A stretch of 64,000 bases of DNA from Stichopus chloronotus (taxonomy: Eukaryota; Echinodermata; Holothuroidea; Aspidochirotida; Stichopodidae): NCBI GenBank assembly GCA_021234535.1, contig CM037833.1, positions 22,716,719-22,780,718 of the forward strand, written 5' to 3'. The position numbers and the translations under genes are program-made. Shown here one piece after another: positions 12,720 to 24,589 of this stretch. Position 1 is the first letter of the stretch. The number at the start of each line of letters is the position of its first letter. Under the pieces are notes generated by a model. That model was given only the letters and a program-made list of their open reading frames with translations. It did not search any database and had not been told where the DNA came from.

Positions 12720-13560
12720 ATGTTGACAAAAATGTTTTCACAACATGTTAAGATGTTGCAATAACTTGGTGTTAAAATGTTATGAAAACATTTTGCTAAA
12801 TGTTTTAAAAACGTTTAAATGTTGAGTCGCTAGGGAAGCCCAATATCATTTTGACGATGTTTTCCATGACATGATTTAGATATCATTTTGGTGTTTGTAC
12901 AACATCACAGACGATGTTTAAAATGTTATGAAAACATTATGTTAAAACGTTTTAAAAACGTTAAATGTCCCAATAATATTTTGACGATGTTTTATATGAC
13001 ATTATTTAGTTATCATTTTGGTGTTTTTGCAACATCACAGACAATTTTTAAAATGTTATTAAAACAATATTTTAAACGTTTTAAAACGGTATATTGTGAG
13101 TCGCTAGAAAAGCACAATAATATTTTGACGATGTTTTACATGACATTTGTAGATATCATTTTGATGTTTGTTCAACATCACAGACAATCTTTAAAATGTT
13201 ATGAAAACATTATATTCAAATGTTTCAAAAAGGTTAAATGTTGTGTCGCCAGATAAGCTCAATAGCATTTTGACGATGTTTTATATGACATTATTTAGTT
13301 ATCATTTTAATGTTTGTTCTACATCACATACAATCTTTAAAATGTTATTAAAACATTATTTTAAAACCTTTTAAAACGGCATATGTTAATAATAATAATA
13401 ATATTTTGGCAATGGTTTATATGACATTGTTTAGATATCATTTTAATGTTTGTACAACATCACAGACAATCTTTACAATGTTATGAAAACATTATTTTAA
13501 AATGTTTTAAAAACGTTAAATGTTGAGTTGCCAGAAAAGCTCAATTACATTACCCAAGAG
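12720..13560 (+). repeat. Left-arm tandem array, ~six units of 126-147 bp
   Basis: Recurring unit: GTTGAGTCGCTAG..AAGC, then a TTTTGACGATGTTTTA block, then GATATCATTTTGATGTTTGT, then CAACATCACAGAC, then AAAATGTTATGAAAACATT. Unit starts fall near 12821, 12968, 13094, 13239, 13380 and 13520. Some units lack the GTTGAGTCGC block, and one has a TAA microsatellite (13385-13402) in its place. The open frame at 12888-13256 is only this repeat read in one phase. Confidence 0.85.
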
Positions 13561-16500
13561 AAAGAAACACCAAAAAATTGTCAAACAGGTACGCCTATTC
13601 TCAACTGCAAATGTTTTGATGTTATGACAACATTTGGAATTGAAACATTTTATTTTATGTTTTAAAAATATTGTCACAATGTCATTGAATACATCAGGGC
13701 GCTTATGCGCAAATTTTTTTTTTTTTTCTCTATGACATCTTATGTTAAAGCACATTTCCTTAAATATCACCAATGCAATATGACACACAACGGTCAAACC
13801 TTACCAAATCAACTTAATGCCATTTTTCAAATATCATCCAAACATTTTTTCTTTCTAAACGGAAAAAGTTTTGATAATCTAATTACAAGTAATTTTGAAT
13901 CTTATTTCATATTGACAGGGATACTTGAAATTCTAACATCAGCCCCTTCGCCTTTGCGAGATCATATTCCAATCGAAATGTAATACGTTATAAATATGTT
14001 TTTAAAATATTTGTAAAAACTTCAATTCGAAGTAAAAAATATAATTAAAAAATTGTGAAGAATTAGTTGTATAAATCTATAAAAATATATTTGGTGAAAA
14101 AATGCATTTTGTACATATCCTTGGTATTTTTGATGATTTATTTTACAATTTTTTTGTTATTATACCTAAGTTTGTTATTAGATTTGTACTATATGTCACT
14201 TGGCAACACATGTCAGATTCAAATTTCAAAACTGACGGAGAACACAACAGCTTGCAGCCGCTCGCCGTGATTTGTCTCACTAAAATTCAAGGTAAGTAAA
14301 CTCTTGAAACCATACATGTAATGATTTATAAATATGAACATGATATGAATATGTTCTTTTGTGTTGTAGGTCTGAATATTCTATACAAAAGACTAGAATA
14401 TCTGGTACAAATAAAGATTGGTATACACTTTGGTGTAGGCGTAGCCTAGGCTCACTTTCCACAGTTGCTCAATGTCTATGAGTCAGTTGCTGTATATGTC
14501 TGTGCCAAGGCCTGAACAGGTGAGAGCCGTCCGGTTGGGAATTGCCAAAACTCACTAAAGGGGAAAGGTCAATTTCCGTTGGAAACAAAAGAATGGCTTG
14601 TTACTCTGTGGTTGATCTACTGTATGCAGGGAGTTGCTAGAAATGTCAGTAGGTAGCGATGAGCATTCCAGTGGTTTATTTTGAATGTTTGTGTGTATGA
14701 ATTGAAGAAAACTGCATGCAGAAAGCAGACACCGCAATGGTAGAAGTTTGAGGATTGAGTACAGGTATGTAATGTGGAACTGCTGTGATGCAAGCAGCTG
14801 TATGTGGCGCCTGATTAAAGCACTGTAGCGGAAATAGGCACAAAGTACTTTTAGTTAGAAATCTAAATAAATAAGCCTACAGGTACATCATGATATGGAC
14901 AATTGGGCAAATGGGCATTTCTTCTAGGTAACGTCATGGGATTAGGCTAGAAAATATGATGTAGTAATGTACCTTCAAAATGAACCTTAGTACAGTAAGT
15001 ATTGTCGAGTTTGCTTGAACTACAACAGGATAGTAACTTGTCTACTTGATAAATGAGACTAAGCTTTACAGTATATGTTTTACAGTAATTACGTCAGACT
15101 TAGAGTAAGGGAAAGGTAAGTCCGTATCTGATTCATTGGAAAATGGAAATATACCCGGGAAACTGAGTTGCACCAATGGATGGCTACTGTATAGTTATAA
15201 CTGGCTGTTTATGCTACCCATTTATGCAAGCAACACTGTCTCTGCACAGTTGTCAGGTTAAAGCAGTATAGAATAACACTCTTATTAATTTAGAGCTACA
15301 GTGTTGAAAAAAAGTACATGGAGGATTGGATAACATTAGTCATTACCTTTGATTCGCAATATTTCCTTTCTATCATTAAACGGCAAGATGATATTTTATA
15401 AATTTTCTACGATTACATGGTTGAGGCTCAAATAGTTAATGTTGCAGTTACTAATATTTCTTTGGTGAACACATTTTGGCCAAGAAGGGGGGGGGGGGGT
15501 TGCTAGTGTAATTTGGGGGAACCTGCAAAAGTAGGTCAAAGAATAATATACAAAAAAATGTATAAAATAGAACAGAAATTAAATGGCAAGCAAACATTTT
15601 TCTACTCCACACATTTTAATTTAGCGTTACAGCAGTCATTTAGCCTGACTTCCGTAGGCAACTCTGTATGGTGCACATTCAAGTCTTTGTGAATGACTAC
15701 ATACAACAGAAAATCGAATGAATAGTTCTGTAGTACAGGTGGGCTCAGTCTAGCACTGATGCCCCAGGCATGCTAAACTGCAGTGACTGTAAGTCGCTTC
15801 TCTTGTTTAATTTTTAACTAGAAAGAATAGTTGGTAACCGGGGAGGGGGTTGGACTGTGGAGGATCAGACTCCGAATGAAGTGTTGGGACTGAAGGCGTG
15901 TTCATGTCACCCTTCCTAATTTAACAGGTGCTCTGAGAATAAATGAAAAAGAGTACATAATTCTTCATGGTCTGTATCACCTCAACCCATCTGATATGTA
16001 AATACTGTATAACATATTTTTTCTCATTTATTGTAATTGCACCCACTTGATCAGTGTTTTAAGACTGACACGCTGCTTAGAACATCCGGGAAGTGCCATT
16101 TCCTACAGTACCTTCTGGGGTCGGGGAGGGGTAAAGCCTACAAAATGTTCTTGTGTGATCTGCGTCAACCAATGGTGCTTAGATATTCCTGCCGGCAATC
16201 AGTCCCCTCCCGATACTTTTCTTAATGTTCCCCTCATTCCTGAGAACTGTGTGAATGTAAACATGTGACTTACGTGTGAACGGCTTGTTCTCATGTGTGT
16301 CTAAACCTGGGCCCGGATAAGCTCTCGGCCCCCTTGTTTGTGCTTCTGCAGCATATACTGTGTAAATCAATTGTATACTACTGTAGTATGGTGTTTCTTT
16401 CTCTTAGGTAACCGATATTTATCGGAGCAATACCCACTGTTGTGCAACTGAGGCTTCTGTTATTAAACTGCCGTTGGTGCTGTTCATCAGATCGTGGAAC

Positions 16501-17459
16501 AATTCAACGATGCATGACAGTATTCACAATTAGACAACTCGAAACTGACACTGTGCTTTATGATGTATGCGCAACTGTTGAGAAGAGAGGAGGAAGGGAG
16601 GAGAAAGTGTTTGTAACAAGTCCAGTTCTTTTTCATCAAACCTGCATTTGTAACCTACAGTAGTTATTTTACTTTTCAAATTTGGATAGTAAATTAGTGA
16701 CAGCAGTCACACACAATACACCCGAGCGATGGATCGATCAACAGAAATCGGAAAACTGTACCGTACAATGACACTTTTGGAATTTAAGGTGCTCATATGA
16801 AATTCTAATACCACAAGTTCTTGAAGTGGGAGACAGGTAGCTGCAGTACCCTAGTGGACTGAATTTTCTTGTTGGGCAAACAGTTGTTTCAGTTACCACG
16901 ACGAAAACGTAAGGACATTTTTCAACAGAAAGTCCAAGATTATTTAATCTGTGGAATGACCATCAGCAGTTTGATCGTGGCTTGTAACTCAGTCAGAAGA
17001 TTAATCAGCATTTTAATTTTCTTGTGATGTTCGACTACCGAAAACTACAGTATATGGAGCAGTGGAGTGTCGTGCGGGTGTTACTGTACAATAATTCATA
17101 TATTCTACTGAATATAACTTTATTTCATACAAAACTAGGAGTTGTTTTCACTTATGACTGAATGCAGTGCAACGATTATCTCAGAAAAACAAAATGATCA
17201 TACAGTAATTCCATGATGTAAGCGACATCAATCAACAGCGCCTTCGTATCGTTTCATCATTCTTGGCCGGATGGCAGGACGTTTCAATGCCAAGTTTACT
17301 ATGTATTCTATAGGAAACAGTATTGTGGGAAGGCTTCATTTTAAGATTTGAGATAACTTTTTACATGGAGTGTAGTATGTGAAAGTTTCACTATATTTTG
17401 AAGAAATTTCATAATAGTACAGTAATGCCTTGAACATAATTGACCATATTTCTTCCCTC
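13561..17459. other. Unique core of foldback element
   Basis: Between the arms the sequence is non-repetitive apart from a 13-G tract at 15487-15499. I see no transposase or other recognisable domain. A two-exon open reading is possible at 14210-14449 (separate entry). Frames at 16037-16268 and 16442-16663 are short and show no family signature. The core may be captured host DNA, as in other foldback elements. Confidence 0.5.
14210..14449 (+). CDS. Possible two-exon small ORF inside the foldback core
   Basis: ATG at 14210 opens 27 codons, ending at a strong donor CAAG|GTAAGT (14291/14292). A 78-base intron with a pyrimidine-rich end, TTCTTTTGTGTTGTAG, stops at 14369. Joining at phase 1 keeps the frame open for 26 more codons to TAG at 14447-14449. 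The product would be ~53 residues without a recognisable domain. The splice sites are better than chance, but the ORF is short and the upstream frame is also open, so coding status is uncertain. If expressed, it would be the only gene candidate carried by the element. Confidence 0.25.
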
Positions 17460-18280
17460 CCTGTTTTTTTTTTAATGACAACATTGGTATGCAACATTTT
17501 GTTAACGTATTGCTTTAATTTCTCTGATATTTCAATACCATTTTAAACATAGAATAATATTCCATTCAAAGTTAGTAAAATGTATTCTCCCTTCTTCAAG
17601 TCAACTCTTCTCTTAATTAAATATTTTCCATATGATTTTCCCAATAAAGGTTACCTAATGTTGTAGCTACTGTAGTATCAACAGTGTTTAAATTGAAAAC
17701 ATTTTCAAGATATTTTCAAGATCTTGGACATTTCGTTAAACATTATCGTTACTAACGTTTTCTATGTGACGTCCTTGAATCATTATACATCATTATACCG
17801 TTTGAAAAAAGATCATCATGTTCTTCTGTTATACAAAGGAATTTTTTTCTTAGTGGTGTTTTTTCCATGACTCAACATTAAAAAAAAAATGATGTGATAT
17901 TTTAATGATATTCGACCAAATATTTTTCTGACAGTTTGCTAACGTTTAAGTGAATCAATATACTGTAACAGTATTTTCCTGATATCAAAGTAGGTGTTTT
18001 CTAAAACATTATGAAATATTTTCTTGTCGTATTTATGACTTAGCATTTCATGTTATTTAAACGCTTTTATGTGACGATTTTAAGACATTGTTCTTAATAT
18101 TCTTACAATATTTTATTAATGTTTAATAATTGTTGATACAATATTTAACTGATATCTAAAAAATATTTTTTCGCCATTTTTACAACTTAACATTTATAGT
18201 TTTAATAACATTTCTTGATAATGTAAAAACGTTTCTGTGATTATTATAAAAGATATTATTTAATTGTGATGTTGTTCAAA
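17460..18280. repeat. Diverged inner part of right arm
   Basis: Many AACATTTT, TTTTAAAACATT and GATATC words without clear periodicity. It grades into the regular array at ~18280. Confidence 0.5.
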
Positions 18281-19400
18281 CATCATAATGATATCTAACT
18301 AATGTCATGTGAGCATCATCAAATGTTATTGGGCTTTCTAGGGACTCAACATTTATCGTTTTTAAAACATTTTAAAATAATATTTTCATAACATTTTAAA
18401 CATCGTCTGTGATGTTGTGCAAACATTAAAATGATATCTAAATAATGTCATGTAAAATATCGTCAAAATGTTATTGGGCTTTTCTGGCGACTCAACATTT
18501 ATCGTTTTTAAAACATTTTAAAATAATATTTTCATAACATTTTAAACATCGTCTGTGATGTTGTACAAACATCAAAATGATATCTAAAAAATGTCATGTA
18601 AAACATCGTCAATATACTATTGAGCTTTTCTGGCGACTCAACATTTAACGTTTTTAAAACATTTTAAAATAATGTTTTTTATAACATTTTAAACATCGTC
18701 TGTGATGTTGTGCAAACATCAAAATGATATCTAAATAATGTCATATAAAACATCGTCAATATATTATTGAGCTTTTCTAGCGACTCAACATTTCATGTTT
18801 TTAAAACATTTTAAAATAATGTTTTCATAACATTTTTAACATAGTCTGTAATGTTGTGCAAACATCAAGATGATATCTAAATAATGTCATGTAAAACATC
18901 GTGAAAATGTTATTAAGCTTTTCTGGCGACTCAACATTTAACGTTTTTAAAACATTTTAAAATAATGTTTTCATAACATTTTAAACATCGTCTGTGATGT
19001 TGTACAAACATCAAAATGATATCTAAATAATGTCATGTAAAACATCGTGAAAATGTTATTAAGCTTTTCTGGCGACTCAACATTTAACGTTTTTAAAACA
19101 TTTTAAAATAATGTTTTCATAACATTTTAAACATCGTCTGTGACGTTGTACAAACATCAAAAAGATATCTAACTAATGTCATATAAAACATCGTCAAAAT
19201 GTTATTGGGTTTTCTGGAGACTCAACATTTAACGTTTTTAAAACATTTTAAAATAATGTTTTCATAACATTTTAACACCACGTTATCTTGACATGTTGTG
19301 AAAACGTTTTGCCAACATTCAGATAATGTTATGTAAAACATCGCGAAAATGTTTTCTGGCTACTCTGGTGACTCAGCATTTAATATTTTAATAACGTTTT
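18281..19400 (-). repeat. Right-arm tandem array, eight units of ~146 bp
   Basis: GACTCAAC (GACTCAGC in the last unit) recurs at 18343, 18489, 18635, 18782, 18928, 19074, 19219 and 19370. The steps are 146, 146, 147, 146, 146, 145 and 151 bases. The unit is the reverse complement of the left-arm unit: GCGACTCAACATTTAACG, then AAAACATTTTAAAATAATG, then ACATCGTCTGTGATGTTGT, then CATCAAAATGATATCTAAAT and a final ATGTTATT(G/A)(G/A)GCTTTTCTG block. Neighbouring units are nearly identical, more so than in the left arm. Confidence 0.92.
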
Positions 19401-19435
19401 TCATAATGTTATCGCAACATTTGGTCAATTGTTTT

Positions 19436-19470
19436 CTTGATATTTTATAAACATTTTTGTGTTTTCTGGG
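19436..19470 (-). repeat. Right terminal inverted repeat of foldback element
   Basis: Ends ACATTTTTGTGTTTTCTGGG, the inverse of the left end. Ordinary unique sequence resumes at TTGTTATTAATAGG. Confidence 0.65.
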
Positions 19471-20372
19471 TTGTTATTAATAGGTCACTCATACAGTTGT
19501 CGTCAAGCGCACGCAAAGGAAGCACCTTTGTTCAGTAACACAATCGTCTGTAACACAATCGAGCGACTTCCAATCTGCCAATCCGCACAGACGTTGATAG
19601 CGCTTTTTACACCATAAAAATTGAGCAAAAGTCAACTCTGTGCTGCATTGTATTTAAGTTGAAATTTTCGTGCGAGAGGAACATATTTTAGCATGTATGA
19701 ATTGTTTGTAGCAACCGGTGGGTGTATAGCGCTGGCGATATTAATAAGTATGAACTGGCCTTTAAACATGTTGCTACTGACTCTGTGTCCTAGAAGTTTT
19801 TCTTAACACAACCTCAGTCCATTGTCGGTGATGGCTTGCTATTATGCCAAATTCAGACCTCAGTGACGTCACATGAGGAGCCTTTTATAGGACTAAAATA
19901 TAGATCTACTGAGTGAAGGTACCACAGCAACACATGGAAAATTTTAGCCCAAAACATGGTTGCATATTAGTTAAAAATGTTCCCAATTTATTGAAAATCA
20001 AAGATGTCTGTTGATACGTACCATGTGCAACAACCAACGCCTACCACACTGTATTATACGATTTAATGACCTTGATCTTTGACTCCTTATTACGTTACCC
20101 GATTTTGACGGTTCAGCATCGAACGAAAGCAATCAGTACACAGTGCTATATACAGAAACTCTGGCTGTCTATGGGCGCAGCACTATAGATGTTGTGAGGA
20201 AGCTTGGAAAAGAATTTTGAGAACCAACTTAGAAAGCCCCTTCAGCACTACTGAACTTAAAGGTCAATATTTTGCACTGGTAGGAATGTCCTGTATCAGT
20301 GCCTCATTAATAACCTTTACGTGGTTGTTATTTTATCTTTAATTTGGAAAGCATGTTGTGTGTATCAGTTAA

Positions 20373-20663
20373 ATGTCTAGGAACTTAGTTTCTCTACACA
20401 ACATGAAGGCTGGAATAGAAACCATGTTCAAGGCAGTGAACTCATCTAAACGAGTTCACAGTTCTGTTACCAAGGAAAGCTTAAAAGATCGCGTAGATCA
20501 AAATGTTAACTTGAAACGTCGGTGCGGAAAAAACAAGTTTACACTTATTTTTTCAGTGTTTGTAAAATTTTCTCCATGCCAGTTCATACAGTGTCTGAAG
20601 TCAAGATTCAGTACTTCCACTTCAAATTTCTTCACAGATTCATTGCCAGAAACAAACTTTTAA
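20373..20663 (+). CDS. Hypothetical 96-codon ORF
   Basis: ATG to TAA without interruption. The first ~55 residues are charged and mixed in composition (NMKAGIETMFKAVNSSKRV). The C-terminal part is more hydrophobic and rich in F and S. No domain, signal peptide or splice context is evident. It could be a small gene, an exon or chance. Confidence 0.2.
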   Translation: MSRNLVSLHNMKAGIETMFKAVNSSKRVHSSVTKESLKDRVDQNVNLKRRCGKNKFTLIFSVFVKFSPCQFIQCLKSRFSTSTSNFFTDSLPETNF

Positions 20664-20870
20664 TGGCTATGTGAGAATGTGAGTCTGATCTCTGCTCCTT
20701 TTTTCTTATCGAAACAGGAAGCTTGCAAAAAAGTGTTCCTTAAGGAAGAAGGTCTTCTTCTCAAAAAAAAAAAACAAAAAACTAATACTTTCTTTGGTTA
20801 CAAAGTCAATAATCCAAGTCAATCAATGAAGTGATATGGAAACAAAATATTAAAACAAGGAAATCATGAT

Positions 20871-20946
20871 CACCATCAATCAATTAATCAACGAACCAAC
20901 CAATCAATCAATCCATGCGTGTGAATCAATCAGGCAATCAATCCAT
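20871..20946. repeat. Degenerate (CAAT)n / (CAAC)n repeat
   Basis: Runs of ATCAATCAATTAATCAACGA type, interrupted by short unique words. Confidence 0.75.
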
Positions 20947-22694
20947 AAAACGGATATCAGTTGAAACAGTGTGCATCGGACAAATGGTCAAAGTGAAGGG
21001 ATCCCCATATGTTACATACAAACGATTATTTCTGATTGAGTTATTAATGATTCACTTTTGTTTCTTTGAAAATTAATGACCAGACACTTGTATGTATTAA
21101 TTCATATGCCCAGAGCAAGTACATGTTAGGGTCTAAAATAAAAAAGAATGAATATGTGCAATTGTTAAATGTGAGATTTTACTAATTATGGCAGATTATA
21201 TTGCAGTTTAATGTTTATGTAGCCTTCAAAATCCTCACATGTCTATGGATATCAACTCCATGAGCCCCCTTTCGGGTACATCTACAACATGCCAATTCAC
21301 TTTTCACTTCTGTTGAATTTTAACGTAAGAACAAAGAAAAACTACGTGTAATACTTTGCCACTGACATGGCATTTTGGTAACTTTGATACACTTGGAAAT
21401 CTTTCTTTATTGATCTGCGAAGTTTGTCTAATAGGAAGAAGATTTGACATGGGGTTCGAAATTCATGCAGTGAAACATTAGTCTCTTTCAGTAAATTTCA
21501 TTGAATTGTCATTTACATATGTCTTTTACCCATTACGTTGGGAAAACAGTTTGGTAAAAAACAGAGGTTTGGTCAAATTTAACACAGTTCATACTCGCAG
21601 AAGTCAACATGTTCCATTCCTTTGCGTTTTGTTATAGTTTTAAACCATGGAATTACAAATAAAGACAAATGCGATAACTATAGGTAAAGGATGTCTGACA
21701 ATCCACTTTACGTAAAGAAGGCTCATTTATGGAAAATAAAAACTACAGGCTTATTAGAGTATAATTGTCCATCTTTATAAATATAAGCCTACAGGTATAC
21801 AATCCCATTAGCTCTGTTGCTATCAATATGTCCGCCTAGGTGTTCGATAAAGAAACTAAAACTACACCAAGATCATCATTACAGTAACTATTCAGACATG
21901 TCCCACTACACGATAGAGTATAAATTCAGTATGCGTTCCTATACGGTCTCTCTATATCTCCAGTGATTATTTAGGGCACGTCTGGTTCCCACAACTGTCG
22001 AACTTGAGGTCAAAATAAAGACAATTGTTAAGTTACCGAATAGCTGTTACTTAGGTCAACTCTGGATCGAATCGTCGGTTATATGTTGGGCATTTACGTC
22101 AAATTCTCCACAGGTGTAGTTTCTATACAAATGTCTTTCTTTTTTTTAATATTAATACTTTTAACAATATTCAGGTGTAAGAAGTTGTCTTGAATTTGTA
22201 TGCACATTAAGAATAACGTGTATGGCGTGTCCTTGAAATAATGTTTCTCAGTGAAGTCAGGGGCTGAAGTTTTAATGTACCCAGTCCTGATTCATTCAGA
22301 GGCTTGGCAAAGCTTCAGTTGACAGTTTTACTTGGTATAAGCGATGGGTTTCGGATCTCAATTGCAAAATGCCATGGGAAGGTTGCAATTGTCAAGAAGC
22401 CTTTAATTGACCTAATCAAAGAATGTTGAGAAAGGCAAAACCATTCGCGAGTACGTGTGATAGGAATGTGCATATATTCCACAGCCAGGGAAAAAGCTTC
22501 CTTTTTGCGGGAAATTATTTTGTTTTTGTGCGGTAACTAATAAAGCACGATAAAATTGCTTGGTCTCTTCCTATGGAAAATACGATTTTCGCCTGCAGTT
22601 ACTAAAGGCATGAGGTAAAAAGCACAATTTCCACCTGGGACTTGTGCCAAGATTCCGATCGCATCTCTCCCCCGTCGAGGACTTGAAGGGAACC

Positions 22695-22715
22695 AAAAAA
22701 AAAAAAAAAAAAAAA
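22695..22715. repeat. Poly(A) run, 21 A
   Basis: A pure A tract on the plus strand. It may be the tail of a retroposed sequence upstream, but I cannot identify a source. Confidence 0.8.
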
Positions 22716-23855
22716 GGCAAAACAAGGCAGCAAAGCTTCAGTCGATTTTTTGAGGTCTGCTTAAACTTAAAACTGTGCACTTCAAACTGGGTATTTCAAA
22801 CCTACGGAAATCTATAGCTTCAACGCAGTTAAAATTTAATTACAACCGTGACAAAGAGGTAACTCTCTGAAAAGTGAGGGGAATAGACCCCCAGCCACAA
22901 GTGGCGACTATTCCTCCACTTCCCCACCCCCTCTTCTTGCTGCCACTTCCTGCAATATGAGGCGCATACCAAAATCCTCACCTAGTTACAATTTTGTCCC
23001 TACATTGCCTCCCCAAGAGTAAATAAACTCTCACTCAAGAGCCTGGGTGAACTTTCAGTACTACTGAGGATGCAAATATCCTTAGTTAGATGTTAGTTGT
23101 TTGGTCTTTGAAGAAATTTACATGCAGGGATGACTTTATTGCGAATGGTAGACCTAAAAAGCATTTTACCGGTTTAAAATGGCTACGAATTTAGTAACTT
23201 GCAATGAAATGCCCGTTATCCGTTCAAGTTCAATCTCCGTTATCCACTCCCGCCAAAATTGAACTTTCAATTTTCCATCCTCACATGCCTTGTCTCATAT
23301 CTAACATTGACCTCAACCTTCAACCCATTGAATAGGTTGCTATGTAAGGTTTTGGCAAGACTAACTCTCTTGTGTATAGTAATATTAGCTGTACTAAAAA
23401 GTAAAAGATACAAGCCTGTTTGATACCTTGTTCCTTACATGTTTGGTATATACCCAAACAATGTATCACATGTGTGAAAAGTGTAATAGTACTGCAAAGT
23501 TTTACTCTATAATCTATACCGTATTGAGTTCTACTGTATCAGTAGTTTGACATTACGTGTTCATCAAGGTTTCATAACACCGAGTCACAAAATAATAATC
23601 TAAAAGATGACAGAACGTTAACGAAGACATAATCAAAGTTCGTCATAAGCATTACATTCGTACCAATAAATGCTGTACGGTAACTCCGATTAGCTGCTGA
23701 TTATACCTGACTACCTGTTTGATCTCAGTGCAGATTTCTTCAGCACAAACCTCGAAAATTTAAAAATTTCATATGAAAAACTCAAGTTAGTTTCCAAAAT
23801 TAATACTAAAGTTCTCCTCAAGCGCCAAGTTACTACTTATCAATTTTGCGGATAG

Positions 23856-24589
23856 CATTCTGAAAAGGGAATACTTTGGACGGGCTTTGCGGAAAACTAT
23901 ACCCGCCTCTTCTCTTGGCAACTCATTATTGCCTTTGCCAGTTTGTCTGCTACCTTGTCCCCATGCACAAGTCAGGCACTAGCGGTGCCATGGAATGGGG
24001 GAGGGATGGGTGCCAAAGACGGACTAGACTTCATACTTTCAAGAGAGAATCTTTTTTCACAAATATCAGAAACTGCACTTAAGCTACAAACTGCTGTAGC
24101 AGGTGAGGTTATGCATAAAAAAAAAAATATCTTTGTCCTCGTTAAAAAAACTCCGTTCCGCATACACTGGCAATGGTAATATAACTAACCATACCTGAGT
24201 GTTTCAATAGGAATGAACTACAAGGTACTGCTTTCACTTTACTACAGTATGTGGGGCCAACTACTGGCAAACTTGAAACTAGCAGGGAAAGATTTTGACC
24301 TTTCTAACCCCGCTGATGACGCAGCTGTCATTTTGGCATATCATATCAGTTATTTATGGTAGCTGTTGGGTTAAAAGAATGTGCTTATCTGTATTTTCAT
24401 ATTTTCTTTATTCCTTGTCCTGTTCTCAAAATTAGAAGTTTGTTTTGGGTCTACAGTGTTCCCACAGAACAATTGAAACACCAAAGAAACATCCTTCTGC
24501 AAAAAGTAGAAATTTCCATCCATCCTCTCTCAGCATCCGGGGTGCAATGGAAGTTAAAACACACACTTCAACCAAAATTAGGTCAGTAA
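23856..24589 (+). CDS. Three-exon gene for an unrecognised, probably secreted small protein (5' end incomplete)
   Basis: Exon A ends at 24102 (GCAG|GTGAGG), exon B is 24211-24358 and exon C runs from 24457 to TAA at 24587-24589. The introns are 108 and 98 nt. Intron 1 has a TAACTAAC branch-point-like word and ends TTTCAATAG. Intron 2 has a long pyrimidine tract and ends CTACAG. Phases 1 and 2 match exactly and keep one frame through all three exons. Exon A starts with a hydrophobic signal-like stretch (LFSWQLIIAFASLSATLS) and continues with helix-forming sequence. Exon B reads YSMWGQLLANLKLAGKDFDL and more. Exon C holds EQLKHQRNILLQKVEISIHP. Total ~146-175 residues. No ATG lies in exon A's frame, so a first exon is missing. 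It may begin at the acceptor ending CCTTTGCCAG at 23941 or at GGATAG at 23855. I do not recognise the family. Confidence 0.6.
24103..24210 (+). other. Intron 1 of the 24-kb gene
   Basis: GTGAGG at the 5' end, TAACTAAC at 24182-24189 and TTTCAATAG at the 3' end. An 11-A run near 24117-24127 introduces no frame constraint, as expected of an intron. Confidence 0.55.
24359..24456 (+). other. Intron 2 of the 24-kb gene
   Basis: GTAGCT donor, a pyrimidine-rich stretch (TTTTCTTTATTCCTTGTCC) and a CTACAG acceptor. Removing it joins TG to T, giving a cysteine codon at the junction. If it is retained, the reading stops at a TAG directly at the donor. Confidence 0.5.

Larger units (their letters stand above)
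11951..19470. mobile_element. Foldback-type element with tandem-array inverted arms
   Basis: The two ends match in inverted orientation. The left begins CCCAGCAAACACAAAACATT at 11951, and the reverse complement of the right end at 19470 begins CCCAGAAAACACAAAAATGT. Both arms are rich in AACATTTT / AAAATGTT words and contain tandem ~146-bp units, oriented GTTGAGTCGC on the left and GCGACTCAAC on the right. The unique core is ~4.7 kb. Long inverted repeats built of internal tandem repeats are typical of foldback elements such as Drosophila FB and sea urchin TU. No transposase is recognisable, so this would be non-autonomous. The flanks share only TT (CACCATT / TTGTTATT), so the target duplication is unresolved. 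Confidence 0.75.
19471..23850. other. Unassigned DNA with simple repeats
   Basis: No recognisable gene. An open frame at 20373-20663 (+, 96 codons, ATG at 20373) is hydrophilic in its first half (SSKRVHSSVTKESLKDR) but matches nothing I know. Simple repeats are a CAAT-rich stretch at 20871-20946 and a 21-A run at 22695-22715, which could be the tail of an old retroposed sequence. The rest shows no structure I can name. Confidence 0.4.

Noticed and set aside
12888..13256. 122-codon frame in the left array
   Set aside because: It is the ~146-bp tandem unit read through in one phase, with repeated QHHR..LKCYENI blocks.
23856..24102. Reading exon A alone as a complete single-exon gene
   Set aside because: It has no ATG in frame, and read past 24102 it enters a lysine-rich stretch made by an A run. 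The spliced model is better.
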